From positions 40,268 through 104,267 of the forward strand of contig NTHE01000026.1 of the NCBI GenBank assembly GCA_002551355.1: a stretch of DNA of 64,000 nt, given 5' to 3'. The notes under the pieces were generated by a model. That model was not told where the DNA came from. It saw nothing but the letters and a program-made list of their open reading frames with translations, and did no database searches. Positions 55,807 through 64,000 of the stretch are shown one piece after another. Numbering within the stretch: the first letter of the stretch is position 1; every line of letters begins with the position of its first letter. A program made the translations under genes and the position numbers. Source of the stretch: Streptomyces sp. man185. Its GTDB lineage: Bacteria; Actinomycetota; Actinomycetes; Streptomycetales; Streptomycetaceae.

Positions 55807-57351
55807 GTGGCTCGAGACAGGCTGTACCCCGAGCCGACGGGCGAGGTGCGCATGAGTCTGTCGCTGCGCTTCGCCGCCGGATCGCACAAGGGCATGATCC
55901 GGGAGGGGAACGAGGACTCCGGCTACGCCGGTCCCCGGCTCCTCGCCATCGCCGACGGCATGGGCGGTCAGGCGGCCGGTGAGGTCGCCAGCTCCGAGGT
56001 GATCTCCACGCTCGTCCCGCTCGACGACGACGTCCCGGGATCCGACCTCCTGACCTCGCTCGGCACGGCCGTGCAGCAGGCCAACGACCAGCTGCGCGTC
56101 ATGGTCGAGGAGGACCCCCAGCTGGAGGGCATGGGCACCACGCTCACCGCCCTGCTCTGGACCGGTCAGCGCCTCGGCCTGGTGCACGTCGGCGACTCCC
56201 GCGCGTACCTGCTGCGCGACGGCGTCCTGACGCAGATCACCCAGGACCACACCTGGGTGCAGCGTCTCGTCGACGAGGGCCGGATCACCGAGGAAGAGGC
56301 CACCACCCACCCGCAGCGCTCCCTGCTGATGCGGGCGCTGGGCAGCGGCGACCATGTCGAGCCGGACCTCTCCATCCGCGAGGTCCGCGCCGGCGACCGC
56401 TATCTGATCTGCTCGGACGGCCTCTCCGGCGTGGTCTCGCACCAGACGATGGAAGAGACCCTCGCCAGCTACCAGGGCCCGCAGGAGACCATCCAGGAGC
56501 TGATCCAGCTCGCTCTGCGCGGCGGCGGCCCGGACAACATCACCTGCATCGTCGCCGACGTCCTGGACGTCGACAACAACGACACCCTGGCCGGGCAGCT
56601 CAACGACACCCCGGTCGTCGTCGGCGCGGTCGCGGAGAACCAGGCCCAGCTGGGCGACGGCGGGGCCATGCAGACGCCCGCCGGCCGTGCGGCCGGTCTC
56701 GGCCGCCCCGTGCCCCCGCCCTCCGGCGGCTTCGGCCCGCCCGGCAGCGGCGACCCCGGCTACGGGGGCATGCCGGACGGCTCCTACGACGCCTACACGG
56801 ACGACGACTTCGTCAAACCGCGTGGCGGCCGTAAGTGGCTGAAGCGTTCCGTCTACATCGTGCTCGCGCTGGCCGTGATCGGCGGCGGTCTGTACGGCGG
56901 CTACCGCTGGACGCAGACGCAGTACTACGTCGGCGCGCAGGACGAGAACGTCGCGCTGTTCCAGGGCATCAGCCAGGACCTCGCCTGGGTCTCGCTCTCG
57001 AAGGTCGAGAAGAACCACCCCGAGATCGAGCTCAAGTACCTGCCGCCGTACCAGCGCAAGCAGGTCGAGTCGACCATCGCCGAGGGCAGCATCACCGACG
57101 CCCGCAAGAAGGTCGCCGAGCTCGCCGCCCAGGCCTCCGCCTGCAAGAAGGACGCGCAGCGCCGCGCGGCCGACGCCGAGAACCGCGCCCGTACGGGCGA
57201 GGGCGAGGCCGGCGGCACCGCCGGCGCCCCCGCCACCAGGACTTCCGCCACGTCCTTTGCCAAGGGGACCAAGCCGACCACCGCTCCCACTCCCGGCCCC
57301 AGCCTCTCGGAGGAAGAGAAGAAGCTGGTCCCGCAGTGCGGTAAGCAGTAA
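55807..57351 (+). CDS. pstP: PP2C-family Ser/Thr phosphatase PstP
   Basis: 514-aa metal-dependent phosphatase. The catalytic domain is at about 20-255 with REGNEDSGY, IADGMGGQAAGE, GMGTTLTALL, VHVGDSRAYL, ICSDGLSG and GGGPDNITC (metal-binding Asp residues). A Gly/Pro linker precedes a membrane helix at about 348-368, and an external Lys/Glu-rich domain follows. It dephosphorylates PknB-type kinases and their targets. The GTG at 55807 lies 9 nt after GGAGG; an ATG at 55852 would still include the whole domain. Confidence 0.93.
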   Translation: MARDRLYPEPTGEVRMSLSLRFAAGSHKGMIREGNEDSGYAGPRLLAIADGMGGQAAGEVASSEVISTLVPLDDDVPGSDLLTSLGTAVQQANDQLRVMVEEDPQLEGMGTTLTALLWTGQRLGLVHVGDSRAYLLRDGVLTQITQDHTWVQRLVDEGRITEEEATTHPQRSLLMRALGSGDHVEPDLSIREVRAGDRYLICSDGLSGVVSHQTMEETLASYQGPQETIQELIQLALRGGGPDNITCIVADVLDVDNNDTLAGQLNDTPVVVGAVAENQAQLGDGGAMQTPAGRAAGLGRPVPPPSGGFGPPGSGDPGYGGMPDGSYDAYTDDDFVKPRGGRKWLKRSVYIVLALAVIGGGLYGGYRWTQTQYYVGAQDENVALFQGISQDLAWVSLSKVEKNHPEIELKYLPPYQRKQVESTIAEGSITDARKKVAELAAQASACKKDAQRRAADAENRARTGEGEAGGTAGAPATRTSATSFAKGTKPTTAPTPGPSLSEEEKKLVPQCGKQ

Positions 57352-57373
57352 GCCGTAGGGGGCCTTCAGCACC

Positions 57374-58774
57374 ATGAGCGTTGTCACCAACACGACCACC
57401 ATCGGCGCGATCGACGCACCGAGCCGCCGTAACACCGAGCTGGCACTCGTCGTCTTCGCCGTCGCCATCTCGGTGTTCGCCTACGCCAACGTGGGCCTCG
57501 CCCTCAACGGCGAACTGCCCGCGGGCATGCTCGGCTACGGGGCGGGGCTCGCGCTGCTCGGCGGCGTCGGCCACCTCGCGGTGCGCAGGTTCGCCAAGTA
57601 CGCCGATCCGCTGTTGCTGCCGCTGGCGACCCTGCTCAACGGGCTGGGCCTGGCGCTGATCTGGCGGCTGGACCAGTCGGAGCGCTTCCAGGCCCTGGAC
57701 ACCTTCGTCCCCGCCGCCTCGAAGCAGCTGCTGTTCTCCGCCATCGGCGTGGGCATGCTGGTCGCGGTCCTGGCCATCCTGAAGGATCACCGCATCCTCC
57801 AGCGCTACACGTACATCTCCATGGTCGTGGCGCTGTTCCTGCTGATCCTGCCGATGTTCTTCCCCGCCGTGAACGGCGCCAAGATCTGGATCAAGATCCC
57901 CGGCGTGGGAACGCTCCAGCCCGGCGAGTTCGCCAAGATCATCATCACCGTGTTCTTCGCGGGCTACCTGATGGTCAAGCGGGACGCGCTGGCCCTGGCC
58001 AGCCGCCGCTTCATGGGCCTGTACCTCCCCCGCGGCCGTGACCTGGGCCCGATCCTGATGGTCTGGGCGTTCTCGATCCTCATCCTGGTCTTCGAGACCG
58101 ACCTCGGCTCCTCGCTGCTCTTCTTCGGCATGTTCGTCGTCATGCTGTACGTCGCCACCGAGCGCACCAGCTGGATCGTCTTCGGTCTGCTGATGTCCGC
58201 GGTCGGCGCGGTCGGCGTCGCCACGTTCGAACCGCACGTGCAGGAGCGCATCACCGCCTGGCTCGACCCGTTCGCGGGCTGGGGCAAGCTGAACGCCAGC
58301 GAGCAGATGGCGAAGTCCCTGATGGCGTTCGGCTCCGGGGGAACCCTCGGGACCGGACTCGGGCAGGGCAACTCCGACCTGATCGGCTTCGCCGCCAACT
58401 CCGACTTCATCCTCGCCACGGTCGGCGAGGAGCTCGGGCTCGCCGGGATGATGGGCGTGCTCCTCGTCTACGGCCTGATCGTCGAGCGCGGCGTGCGCAC
58501 CGCGCTGGCGGCCCGTGACCCGTTCGGCAAGCTGCTCGCGATCGGTCTCTCGGGCTCGTTCGCCATCCAGGTGTTCGTGGTCGCCGGCGGTGTGATGGGC
58601 CTCATCCCGCTCACCGGTATGACGATGCCGTTCCTGGCGGCAGGTGGTTCCTCCGTGCTCGCCAACTGGGCGCTGATCGCCATCCTGATCAGAATCAGCG
58701 ATACCGCCCGCCGCCCGGCTCCGGCCCCCTCCCCGTCGACGGACGCCGAGATGACCCAGGTGGTCCGACCGTGA
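57374..58774 (+). CDS. rodA: SEDS-family peptidoglycan glycosyltransferase (FtsW/RodA/SpoVE type)
   Basis: 466-aa polytopic protein with about 12 helices. SEDS hallmarks are NGAKIWIKIPGVGTLQPGEF, a DLGSSLLFFGMF helix and the C-terminal GMTMPFLAAGGSSVLANWAL. It polymerises lipid II into glycan strands with a cognate class B PBP, encoded by the next gene, whose GTG overlaps its stop. The position fhaB-pstP-rodA-pbpA is as in mycobacteria, so I use rodA for synteny. Streptomyces has several such proteins and the specific role is open. Confidence 0.92.
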   Translation: MSVVTNTTTIGAIDAPSRRNTELALVVFAVAISVFAYANVGLALNGELPAGMLGYGAGLALLGGVGHLAVRRFAKYADPLLLPLATLLNGLGLALIWRLDQSERFQALDTFVPAASKQLLFSAIGVGMLVAVLAILKDHRILQRYTYISMVVALFLLILPMFFPAVNGAKIWIKIPGVGTLQPGEFAKIIITVFFAGYLMVKRDALALASRRFMGLYLPRGRDLGPILMVWAFSILILVFETDLGSSLLFFGMFVVMLYVATERTSWIVFGLLMSAVGAVGVATFEPHVQERITAWLDPFAGWGKLNASEQMAKSLMAFGSGGTLGTGLGQGNSDLIGFAANSDFILATVGEELGLAGMMGVLLVYGLIVERGVRTALAARDPFGKLLAIGLSGSFAIQVFVVAGGVMGLIPLTGMTMPFLAAGGSSVLANWALIAILIRISDTARRPAPAPSPSTDAEMTQVVRP

Positions 58775-60228
58775 ACAAGCCCCTGCGTCGGATCGCGATC
58801 TTCTGCGGAATCCTCGTCCTCGCGCTCCTCATCCGGGACAACTGGCTCCAGTACGTCCGGGCCGACGAGCTGAACAGCCACAAGTACAACCGCCGCGTCG
58901 AGATCGAGCGGTACGCCCACGAGCGCGGCGACATCATCGTCGACGGCAAGGCGATCACCGGTTCCGCCGAGACCGAGGACAGCGACTTCCGGTACAAGCG
59001 GGTCTGGAAGAACGGGCCCCTGTGGGCCCCCGTGACCGGCTACTCCTCGCAGGCCTTCGACTCCTCGCAGCTGGAGAACCTGGAAGACGGCATCCTCACC
59101 GGCAACGACGACCAGCTCTTCTTCGACCGGACGCTGTCGATGTTCACCGGCGACAAGAAGCGCGGCGGCAACATCGTCACCACGCTGAACGGCGACGCCC
59201 AGAAGGCCGCTTTCAAGGGGCTCGGCGACAAGAAGGGCGCGGTGGTCGCCCTCGACCCGAAGAGCGGCGCCGTCCTGGCCCTCGCCAGCACCCCGTCCTA
59301 CGACCCCTCGGTCTTCGCCGGGAACTCCATGAAGGACTCGGACAACCGGCAGAAGCTCCTGAAGGACAAGGACAAGCCGATGCTCAACCGGGCATTGCGC
59401 GAGACCTACCCCCCGGGCTCCACCTTCAAGGTCGTCACCGCCGCCGCCGCCCTGGAGAACGGGCTCTACGACGACATCGACGCCAAGACGGACTCGCCGC
59501 TGCCCTGGACGCTGCCGCAGTCCACCACGCCGCTCAGCAACGAGGGCAACATCCCCTGCAAGGACGCCACGCTGCGGGAGGCCCTGCGCTGGTCGTGCAA
59601 CACCGTCTTCGGGAAGATGAGCGACGACCTCGGCAACAAGAAGATGATCGAGCAGACGGACAAGTTCGGCTTCAACAAGGAAGTCTTCACGCCCGTCCGC
59701 GCCGACGCGAGCATCTACCCCGAGGACAACAGGCCGCAGAACGCGATGGCCGGCATCGGTCAGGCGTCCAACCGGACCACCCCGCTCCAGATGGCCATGG
59801 TCGCCTCCGCGATCGCCAACGACGGCAAGCTGATGGAGCCGTACATGGTGGCCGAGCGCCAGGCTCCCAACCTGGACCCGGTCTACACGCACGATCCCAA
59901 GGAGCTCAGCCGCGCTCTCTCCGGTGAGAACGCCCAGAAGGTCCAGCAGATGATGGAGACCGTCGTCAAGGACGGCACGGGAACCAACGCGCAGATCCCC
60001 GGCGTCACAGTGGGCGGCAAGACCGGTACCGCCCAGCACGGTCTGAACAACAGCGAGAAGCCGTACGCCTGGTTCATCTCGTACGCGAAGACCGACAGCG
60101 GCTCCCCGGTCGCCGTCGCCGTCGTGGTCGAGGACGGCAACGCCAACCGGGACGACATCTCCGGTGGCGGCCTGGCCGCCCCCATCGCGCGCGACGTGAT
60201 GAAGGCGGTCATCGACAGCAAGAAGTGA
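58771..60228 (+). CDS. pbpA: class B penicillin-binding protein PbpA
   Basis: 485-aa D,D-transpeptidase. The N-terminal membrane helix is at about 7-22. A dimerisation/pedestal domain precedes the transpeptidase domain with Ser~217 in GSTFK, SCN (near 275) and KTGT (417-420). It cross-links peptidoglycan outside the membrane, working with the preceding SEDS polymerase. The GTG at 58771 overlaps the rodA stop. It is 171 bp from pknB; that gap contains no visible gene and probably holds a separate pknB promoter. Confidence 0.94.
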   Translation: MNKPLRRIAIFCGILVLALLIRDNWLQYVRADELNSHKYNRRVEIERYAHERGDIIVDGKAITGSAETEDSDFRYKRVWKNGPLWAPVTGYSSQAFDSSQLENLEDGILTGNDDQLFFDRTLSMFTGDKKRGGNIVTTLNGDAQKAAFKGLGDKKGAVVALDPKSGAVLALASTPSYDPSVFAGNSMKDSDNRQKLLKDKDKPMLNRALRETYPPGSTFKVVTAAAALENGLYDDIDAKTDSPLPWTLPQSTTPLSNEGNIPCKDATLREALRWSCNTVFGKMSDDLGNKKMIEQTDKFGFNKEVFTPVRADASIYPEDNRPQNAMAGIGQASNRTTPLQMAMVASAIANDGKLMEPYMVAERQAPNLDPVYTHDPKELSRALSGENAQKVQQMMETVVKDGTGTNAQIPGVTVGGKTGTAQHGLNNSEKPYAWFISYAKTDSGSPVAVAVVVEDGNANRDDISGGGLAAPIARDVMKAVIDSKK

Positions 60229-60399
60229 GACCTGTCACGGCGGCCGGCCGTCATACCGGACATCGCATACCGGTCGGATATCGGCTGACGGGTGCGGGCT
60301 GATCACGTCACCCGTGCCCGGTAGCGTATGCGCGAACAGCGCACCGCCGCGGACCACACACGGGTGCGGTCGGGACTGACGGAGAGGGCTGGAACAGTT

Positions 60400-62382
60400 A
60401 TGGAAGAGCCGCGTCGCCTCGGCGGCCGGTACGAGCTGGGCTCGGTGCTCGGCCGTGGTGGCATGGCCGAGGTCTACCTCGCGCACGACACCCGGCTCGG
60501 CCGCACCGTAGCTGTGAAGACGCTCCGGGCCGATCTGGCCCGCGACCCGTCCTTCCAGGCCCGGTTCCGCCGTGAGGCCCAGTCGGCCGCCTCGCTCAAC
60601 CACCCCGCGATCGTCGCCGTGTACGACACCGGCGAGGACTACGTCGACGGGGTCTCCATCCCGTACATCGTGATGGAGTACGTCGACGGGTCGACGCTGA
60701 GGGAACTGCTGCACTCCGGTCGCAGACTGCTCCCCGAGCGCACGCTGGAGATGACGGTCGGCATTCTCCAGGCCCTGGAGTACTCGCACCGCGCCCAGAT
60801 CGTCCACCGCGACATCAAACCGGCGAACGTCATGCTGACGCGCACCGGTCAGGTCAAGGTCATGGACTTCGGCATCGCCCGCGCCATGGGCGACTCCGGG
60901 ATGACGATGACGCAGACCGCCGCGGTCATCGGCACCGCCCAGTACCTCTCCCCGGAGCAGGCCAAGGGCGAGCAGGTCGACGCCCGCTCCGACCTCTACT
61001 CCACCGGCTGTCTGCTCTACGAGCTGCTCGCCGTGCGCCCCCCGTTCGTCGGGGACTCGCCCGTCGCGGTGGCCTACCAGCACGTCCGGGAGGAGCCGCA
61101 GCCGCCGAGCAACTTCGACCCCGAGATCACGCCCGAGATGGACGCGATCGTGTTGAAGGCGCTCACCAAGGACCCGGACTACCGCTACCAGTCCGCCGAC
61201 GAGATGCGGGCCGACATCGAGGCCTGCCTCGACGGCCAGCCGGTCGCGGCGACGGCGGCGATGGGCGCCGCGGGGTACGGGGGCTACGACGGTTACAACG
61301 CCGACCAGCCCACCACCGCCCTGCGCCCGACCGACCCGAACAACGCGCAGACCTCGATGCTGCCCCCGGTCAATCCGGACGACGGCGGCTACGGCTACGA
61401 CGACCGCCAGGGCCGCCGCCGCCAGCAGAAGAAGAGCAACACCTCGACGATCCTGCTGGTCGTCGCGGGCATCCTGGTGCTCATCGGCGCGATCCTGATC
61501 GGCCGGGTGGTCTTCTCCCCGAGCGAGAGCGACAACCAGATCAAGGCCCCGTACCTGGTGGGCTCCACGCTCAAGGAAGCGGAGACGCTGGCGGACAGAT
61601 CCGGCGTGACCGTGAACGTCGGCGCGGAGGAGCCGTGCGAGGAGCAGGAGAAGGGCGAGATCTGCTCGCAGAACCCGGCGCCCGACGCGACGATGGACAA
61701 GGACGGCACCGTCACCGTCGTCGTCTCCACCGGAGCGCCGAAGATCGAGGTCCCGAACGTCCTGGAGAAGTCCGAGGACGGCGCCCGCGAGGAGCTGGAG
61801 AAGAAGGGCTTCACGGTCAACGTCACCACGGCGGAGTCCGAGAAGACCGAGGGCAGCGTGATCAAGCAGGACCCCAAGGGCGGCGCGCAGGCCGAGGACG
61901 GGGCCGAGATCACCATCACCGTGGCCATGCAGACGACCGACCCGATGCCCGACGTGCGCACCCGTCAGTACGACGCCGCCGTCGCCCAGCTCAACCAGCT
62001 CGGGTTCACCAACGTCTCACGGGCCGACGTGGACTCGGACAAGCCGGCCGGCGAGGTGGTCGAGCAGACCCCCGCGGGCCCGAGCAAGCAGGCCAAGGAC
62101 GTGCAGATCGTCCTGAAGGTCTCCAAGGGGCCGGCGGAGCCGGAGCAGGTCCAGATCCCCGGTGACCTCGGCGGCAAGTCGTACCAGGACGCGAAGGCCC
62201 AACTCGAAGGGCTCGGCTTCGTGGTCGCGCTCACCCCGGGTTCGGTCGACAAGCCCAACGCCAAGGTGATCACCAGCAACCCGGCGCCGAACACCCAGGC
62301 GGAGAAGGGCAGCACCGTCAACCTGGTGACCATCGAGGGCGGCGGCGGAGGCGGCCTCTTCGGAGGCATGGGCGACGACTGA
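60400..62382 (+). CDS. pknB: Ser/Thr protein kinase PknB with four PASTA domains
   Basis: 660 aa. The kinase domain is at 10-275 with LGRGGMAEVY, Lys40, HRDIKPAN (Asp138), DFG (Asp156) and activation loop MTMTQTAAVIGTAQYLSPEQ. A charged juxtamembrane region leads to a membrane helix at about 346-368. Four PASTA modules (about 380-446, 449-515, 517-585, 590-650) are followed by a Gly-rich tail. It senses muropeptides or lipid II and phosphorylates wall and division proteins recognised by FhaA/FhaB. The ATG at 60400 follows GGAGAGGG at about 11 nt. Confidence 0.95.
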   Translation: MEEPRRLGGRYELGSVLGRGGMAEVYLAHDTRLGRTVAVKTLRADLARDPSFQARFRREAQSAASLNHPAIVAVYDTGEDYVDGVSIPYIVMEYVDGSTLRELLHSGRRLLPERTLEMTVGILQALEYSHRAQIVHRDIKPANVMLTRTGQVKVMDFGIARAMGDSGMTMTQTAAVIGTAQYLSPEQAKGEQVDARSDLYSTGCLLYELLAVRPPFVGDSPVAVAYQHVREEPQPPSNFDPEITPEMDAIVLKALTKDPDYRYQSADEMRADIEACLDGQPVAATAAMGAAGYGGYDGYNADQPTTALRPTDPNNAQTSMLPPVNPDDGGYGYDDRQGRRRQQKKSNTSTILLVVAGILVLIGAILIGRVVFSPSESDNQIKAPYLVGSTLKEAETLADRSGVTVNVGAEEPCEEQEKGEICSQNPAPDATMDKDGTVTVVVSTGAPKIEVPNVLEKSEDGAREELEKKGFTVNVTTAESEKTEGSVIKQDPKGGAQAEDGAEITITVAMQTTDPMPDVRTRQYDAAVAQLNQLGFTNVSRADVDSDKPAGEVVEQTPAGPSKQAKDVQIVLKVSKGPAEPEQVQIPGDLGGKSYQDAKAQLEGLGFVVALTPGSVDKPNAKVITSNPAPNTQAEKGSTVNLVTIEGGGGGGLFGGMGDD

Positions 62383-62410
62383 ACCACCGCCCGCACCGGC
62401 CGGTACGGCG

Positions 62411-62447
62411 AAGGGCCCCGGTCACCACGATGGTGACCGGGGCCCTT
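62411..62447. terminator. bidirectional terminator after pknB
   Basis: Perfect 17-bp stem (62411-62427 with 62431-62447) and 3-nt loop between convergent pknB and sortase genes. Confidence 0.92.
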
Positions 62448-62475
62448 CCCGTGTACGCGGACGAGTACGCGCAGC

Positions 62476-63207
62476 TCAGCGCAGCTCGGCCGGCTGCGTG
62501 CGGTCCTTGTCGACCTTCTCCGTACGCTCCAGCTCGCCCCACACGATGTACCGGTACTTCGAGGTGTAGACCGGGGTGCAGGTCGTCAGCGTGATGTAGC
62601 GGCCGGGCTTCTTGACGCCCGACTCCTCCGGCACCGGCTGGATCACGTCGACGTTGAACTTCGAGGTCTCGGGGAGCGTCTTGTAGACCTTGTAGACGTA
62701 CCAGGTGTCCTTGGTCTCGAAGACGACCGGATCGCCGTTCTTCAGCTTGTGGATGTCGTGGAACTTCGCGCCGTGCCCGTCGCGGTGCGCGGCCAGCGAG
62801 AAGTTGCCGTCGTCGTCCCAGGGGAGACCCGACTCGACGGGGTCCGTGTAGTAGCCCGCGATGCCGTTGTTGAGGGTCTTGGGGTCGGTGCCCTTCTTGA
62901 CCAGCACCTCGCCGTTGCCCATGGCGGGCACGTGCAGGAAGCCGATGCCGTCCTTGGTGTCCAGGGCGCCCGGCCCGTCCGCCCACTTGCTGCGGACCGT
63001 GTCGCCCTGCCTGTCGGCCTCGCGGTCGGCGAGCACGTTGGTCCACCACAGGGAGTACGCGACGAACAGCGCGAGCACCAGGCCCGCCGTGATGAGCAGT
63101 TCGCCGAAGACGCTGACGGCCGCCACCAGGTGGCGGCCGCGCGGGCGCGGCGGGGGCGGGGACGCGGACGTGTCGGTCCGCTCGTCGTGCTCGGTCCTCG
63201 CTGCCAC
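62476..63207 (-). CDS. srtE: class E sortase (downstream copy)
   Basis: 243-aa transpeptidase that joins LAXTG-type surface proteins to the wall. A Pro-rich head, then a membrane helix at about 31-52. The catalytic triad is His141 (AAHRDGHG), Cys210 (LTTCTP) and Arg219 (KYRYIVWG). It corresponds by position to SrtE2 of S. coelicolor, as I recall. The ATG at 63207 is 26 bp after the stop of the other sortase, so they form an operon; the cluster of aerial-hyphae chaplins they anchor is elsewhere. Confidence 0.92.
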   Translation of the reverse strand: MAARTEHDERTDTSASPPPPRPRGRHLVAAVSVFGELLITAGLVLALFVAYSLWWTNVLADREADRQGDTVRSKWADGPGALDTKDGIGFLHVPAMGNGEVLVKKGTDPKTLNNGIAGYYTDPVESGLPWDDDGNFSLAAHRDGHGAKFHDIHKLKNGDPVVFETKDTWYVYKVYKTLPETSKFNVDVIQPVPEESGVKKPGRYITLTTCTPVYTSKYRYIVWGELERTEKVDKDRTQPAELR

Positions 63208-63232
63208 CGCACCGTCCCTGTCGTGAGGATGT

Positions 63233-64000
63233 TCAGCCGACGAGCGCGTCGGGCTTTCCCTCGCTGCGTGGCCGTTCGTCGACCATCTTGCCCCAGACGA
63301 TCAGCCGGTAGGTACTCGTGAATTCCGGCGTACAGGTCGTCAGCGTGAGGTATCTGCCCGGCTTCTCGAACCCGGAACCGGCCGGGATCGGCTCGATCAC
63401 CGAGATGTTGGACGGCGAGGTCTGCGGGAGGATGCTCGCCATCTCGTACGTGTAATACGCGTCCCGCGTCTCGACCACGATCGGGTCGCCGGGGTCGAGC
63501 TTGTTGATGTAGCGGAACGGTTCGCCGTGGGTGTTGCGGTGACCGGCCACCGCGAAGTTGCCCTGCTTGTCGGAGGGCATCGCCGTCTTGAGCTTGCCCT
63601 CGCCGTAGTGGCCGATCATCCCCCGGTCGAGGACCTTCTCCTTGTCGATGCCCTCGGCGATGGGGGCGACGACGTCCAGCTTGGGGATGTGCATGATCGC
63701 GAAGCCCTCGCCGGGCGCGAACACCCCGGGCTTCCGGTCGCCGCTGGCCCATGCGTCCTGGATCCGGTTCGTCTCCTTGCCGGCGATCTGGTCGGCCCGG
63801 ATGTTGGTCCACCAGAGCTGGTAGGTGACGAACAGCAGCATCAGGACGCCCAGCGAGATGAACACCTCGCCGACAGCCCGGCTGGCGACGACCGCCGGGC
63901 TGTCCTTCGCCGCCCGCGCCGCGCGCCGGGCCTCCACCCGGGACATCGGGGCGGCCGGCTCCGCGACCGGCGCCGGGCGCCGACGTCCGCGCCCCTTGGC
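63233..64000 (-). CDS. srtE: class E sortase (upstream copy), 5' end beyond the window
   Basis: Catalytic triad His136, Cys205 and Arg214, numbered from the Met at 63946 (AGHRNTHG, LTTCTPEF, TYRLIVWG). The membrane helix is at about 26-47. The frame remains open from 63946 to the right edge (18 more codons, Arg/Pro/Ala-rich), so the true start may lie outside. If the Met at 63946 is used, the protein has 237 residues. It matches SrtE1 by position. Confidence 0.9.
   Translation of the reverse strand, partial: AKGRGRRRPAPVAEPAAPMSRVEARRAARAAKDSPAVVASRAVGEVFISLGVLMLLFVTYQLWWTNIRADQIAGKETNRIQDAWASGDRKPGVFAPGEGFAIMHIPKLDVVAPIAEGIDKEKVLDRGMIGHYGEGKLKTAMPSDKQGNFAVAGHRNTHGEPFRYINKLDPGDPIVVETRDAYYTYEMASILPQTSPSNISVIEPIPAGSGFEKPGRYLTLTTCTPEFTSTYRLIVWGKMVDERPRSEGKPDALVG

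Overview
The window is high-GC actinobacterial DNA, almost certainly from a Streptomyces chromosome. It is densely coding, with frequent GTG starts, many 4-bp ATGA/GTGA gene overlaps, mycothiol-type enzymes, class E sortases and the fhaA-fhaB-pstP-rodA-pbpA-pknB cluster. As I recall it, the gene order matches the S. coelicolor core region just left of oriC (roughly SCO3773-SCO3850). Three perfect 14-bp parS (ParB) sites and three perfect DnaA boxes fit an origin-proximal position. There is no prophage, insertion sequence, CRISPR array or biosynthetic cluster. This is conserved housekeeping DNA, and its novelty is mostly in regulatory sites and small sequence oddities.

Layout. 1-8.7 kb: partial left-edge gene, large acyl-CoA dehydrogenase, decayed Uma2 nuclease, M18 aminopeptidase, small membrane protein, NHL/thioredoxin protein, LURP-one protein, omega-amidase-like hydrolase, mycothiol-dependent isomerase-like protein. 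8.7-12 kb: GntR-MFS operon, a remnant of a cation-diffusion transporter, and a secreted D,D-carboxypeptidase. 12-18.4 kb: the first branched-chain 2-oxoacid dehydrogenase operon (E1 alpha, E1 beta, E2), divergent from a DevR/DosR-type response regulator, then a flavin split-barrel protein behind a DosR-like box and an APH-fold phosphotransferase. 18.5-23 kb: two divergent membrane Ser/Thr kinases and an anchored secreted protein. 23-28.2 kb: PadR regulator with an ABC transporter, then the proteasome activator Bpa. 28.2-33.1 kb: quinone oxidoreductase and the mobA-moeA-potassium channel operon. 33.2-37.7 kb: the second 2-oxoacid dehydrogenase operon and the divergent regulator bkdR. 37.7-48.1 kb: phenylacetate genes (paaR, paaN, paaABCDE) interleaved with an SdpA/SdpB-like membrane pair and a TrmH methyltransferase, then another acyl-CoA dehydrogenase. 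48.2-54 kb: rhodanese, J-domain protein, DUF2252 protein, HxlR/azoreductase pair, gamma-butyrolactone-receptor-like TetR, tRNA-Leu(CAG). 54.3-62.4 kb: the FHA/phosphatase/SEDS/PBP/PknB cell-wall signalling cluster. 62.4-64 kb: two tandem class E sortases, the last cut by the right edge.

How the genes work together. Three intergenic regions (bkd2/bkdR, paaR/paaN, DUF5819/paaA) each carry a near-palindrome of the form ACCGATCGTTCGGT. It matches the PaaR operator core known from Corynebacterium, so one TetR repressor probably controls ring hydroxylation of phenylacetyl-CoA, the aldehyde dehydrogenase PaaN and the second branched-chain oxoacid dehydrogenase. Each of these regions also carries a perfect DnaA box within 50 bp of the operator. 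The kinase/phosphatase/FHA cluster links phospho-signalling to peptidoglycan synthesis, and the sortases next to it attach surface proteins.
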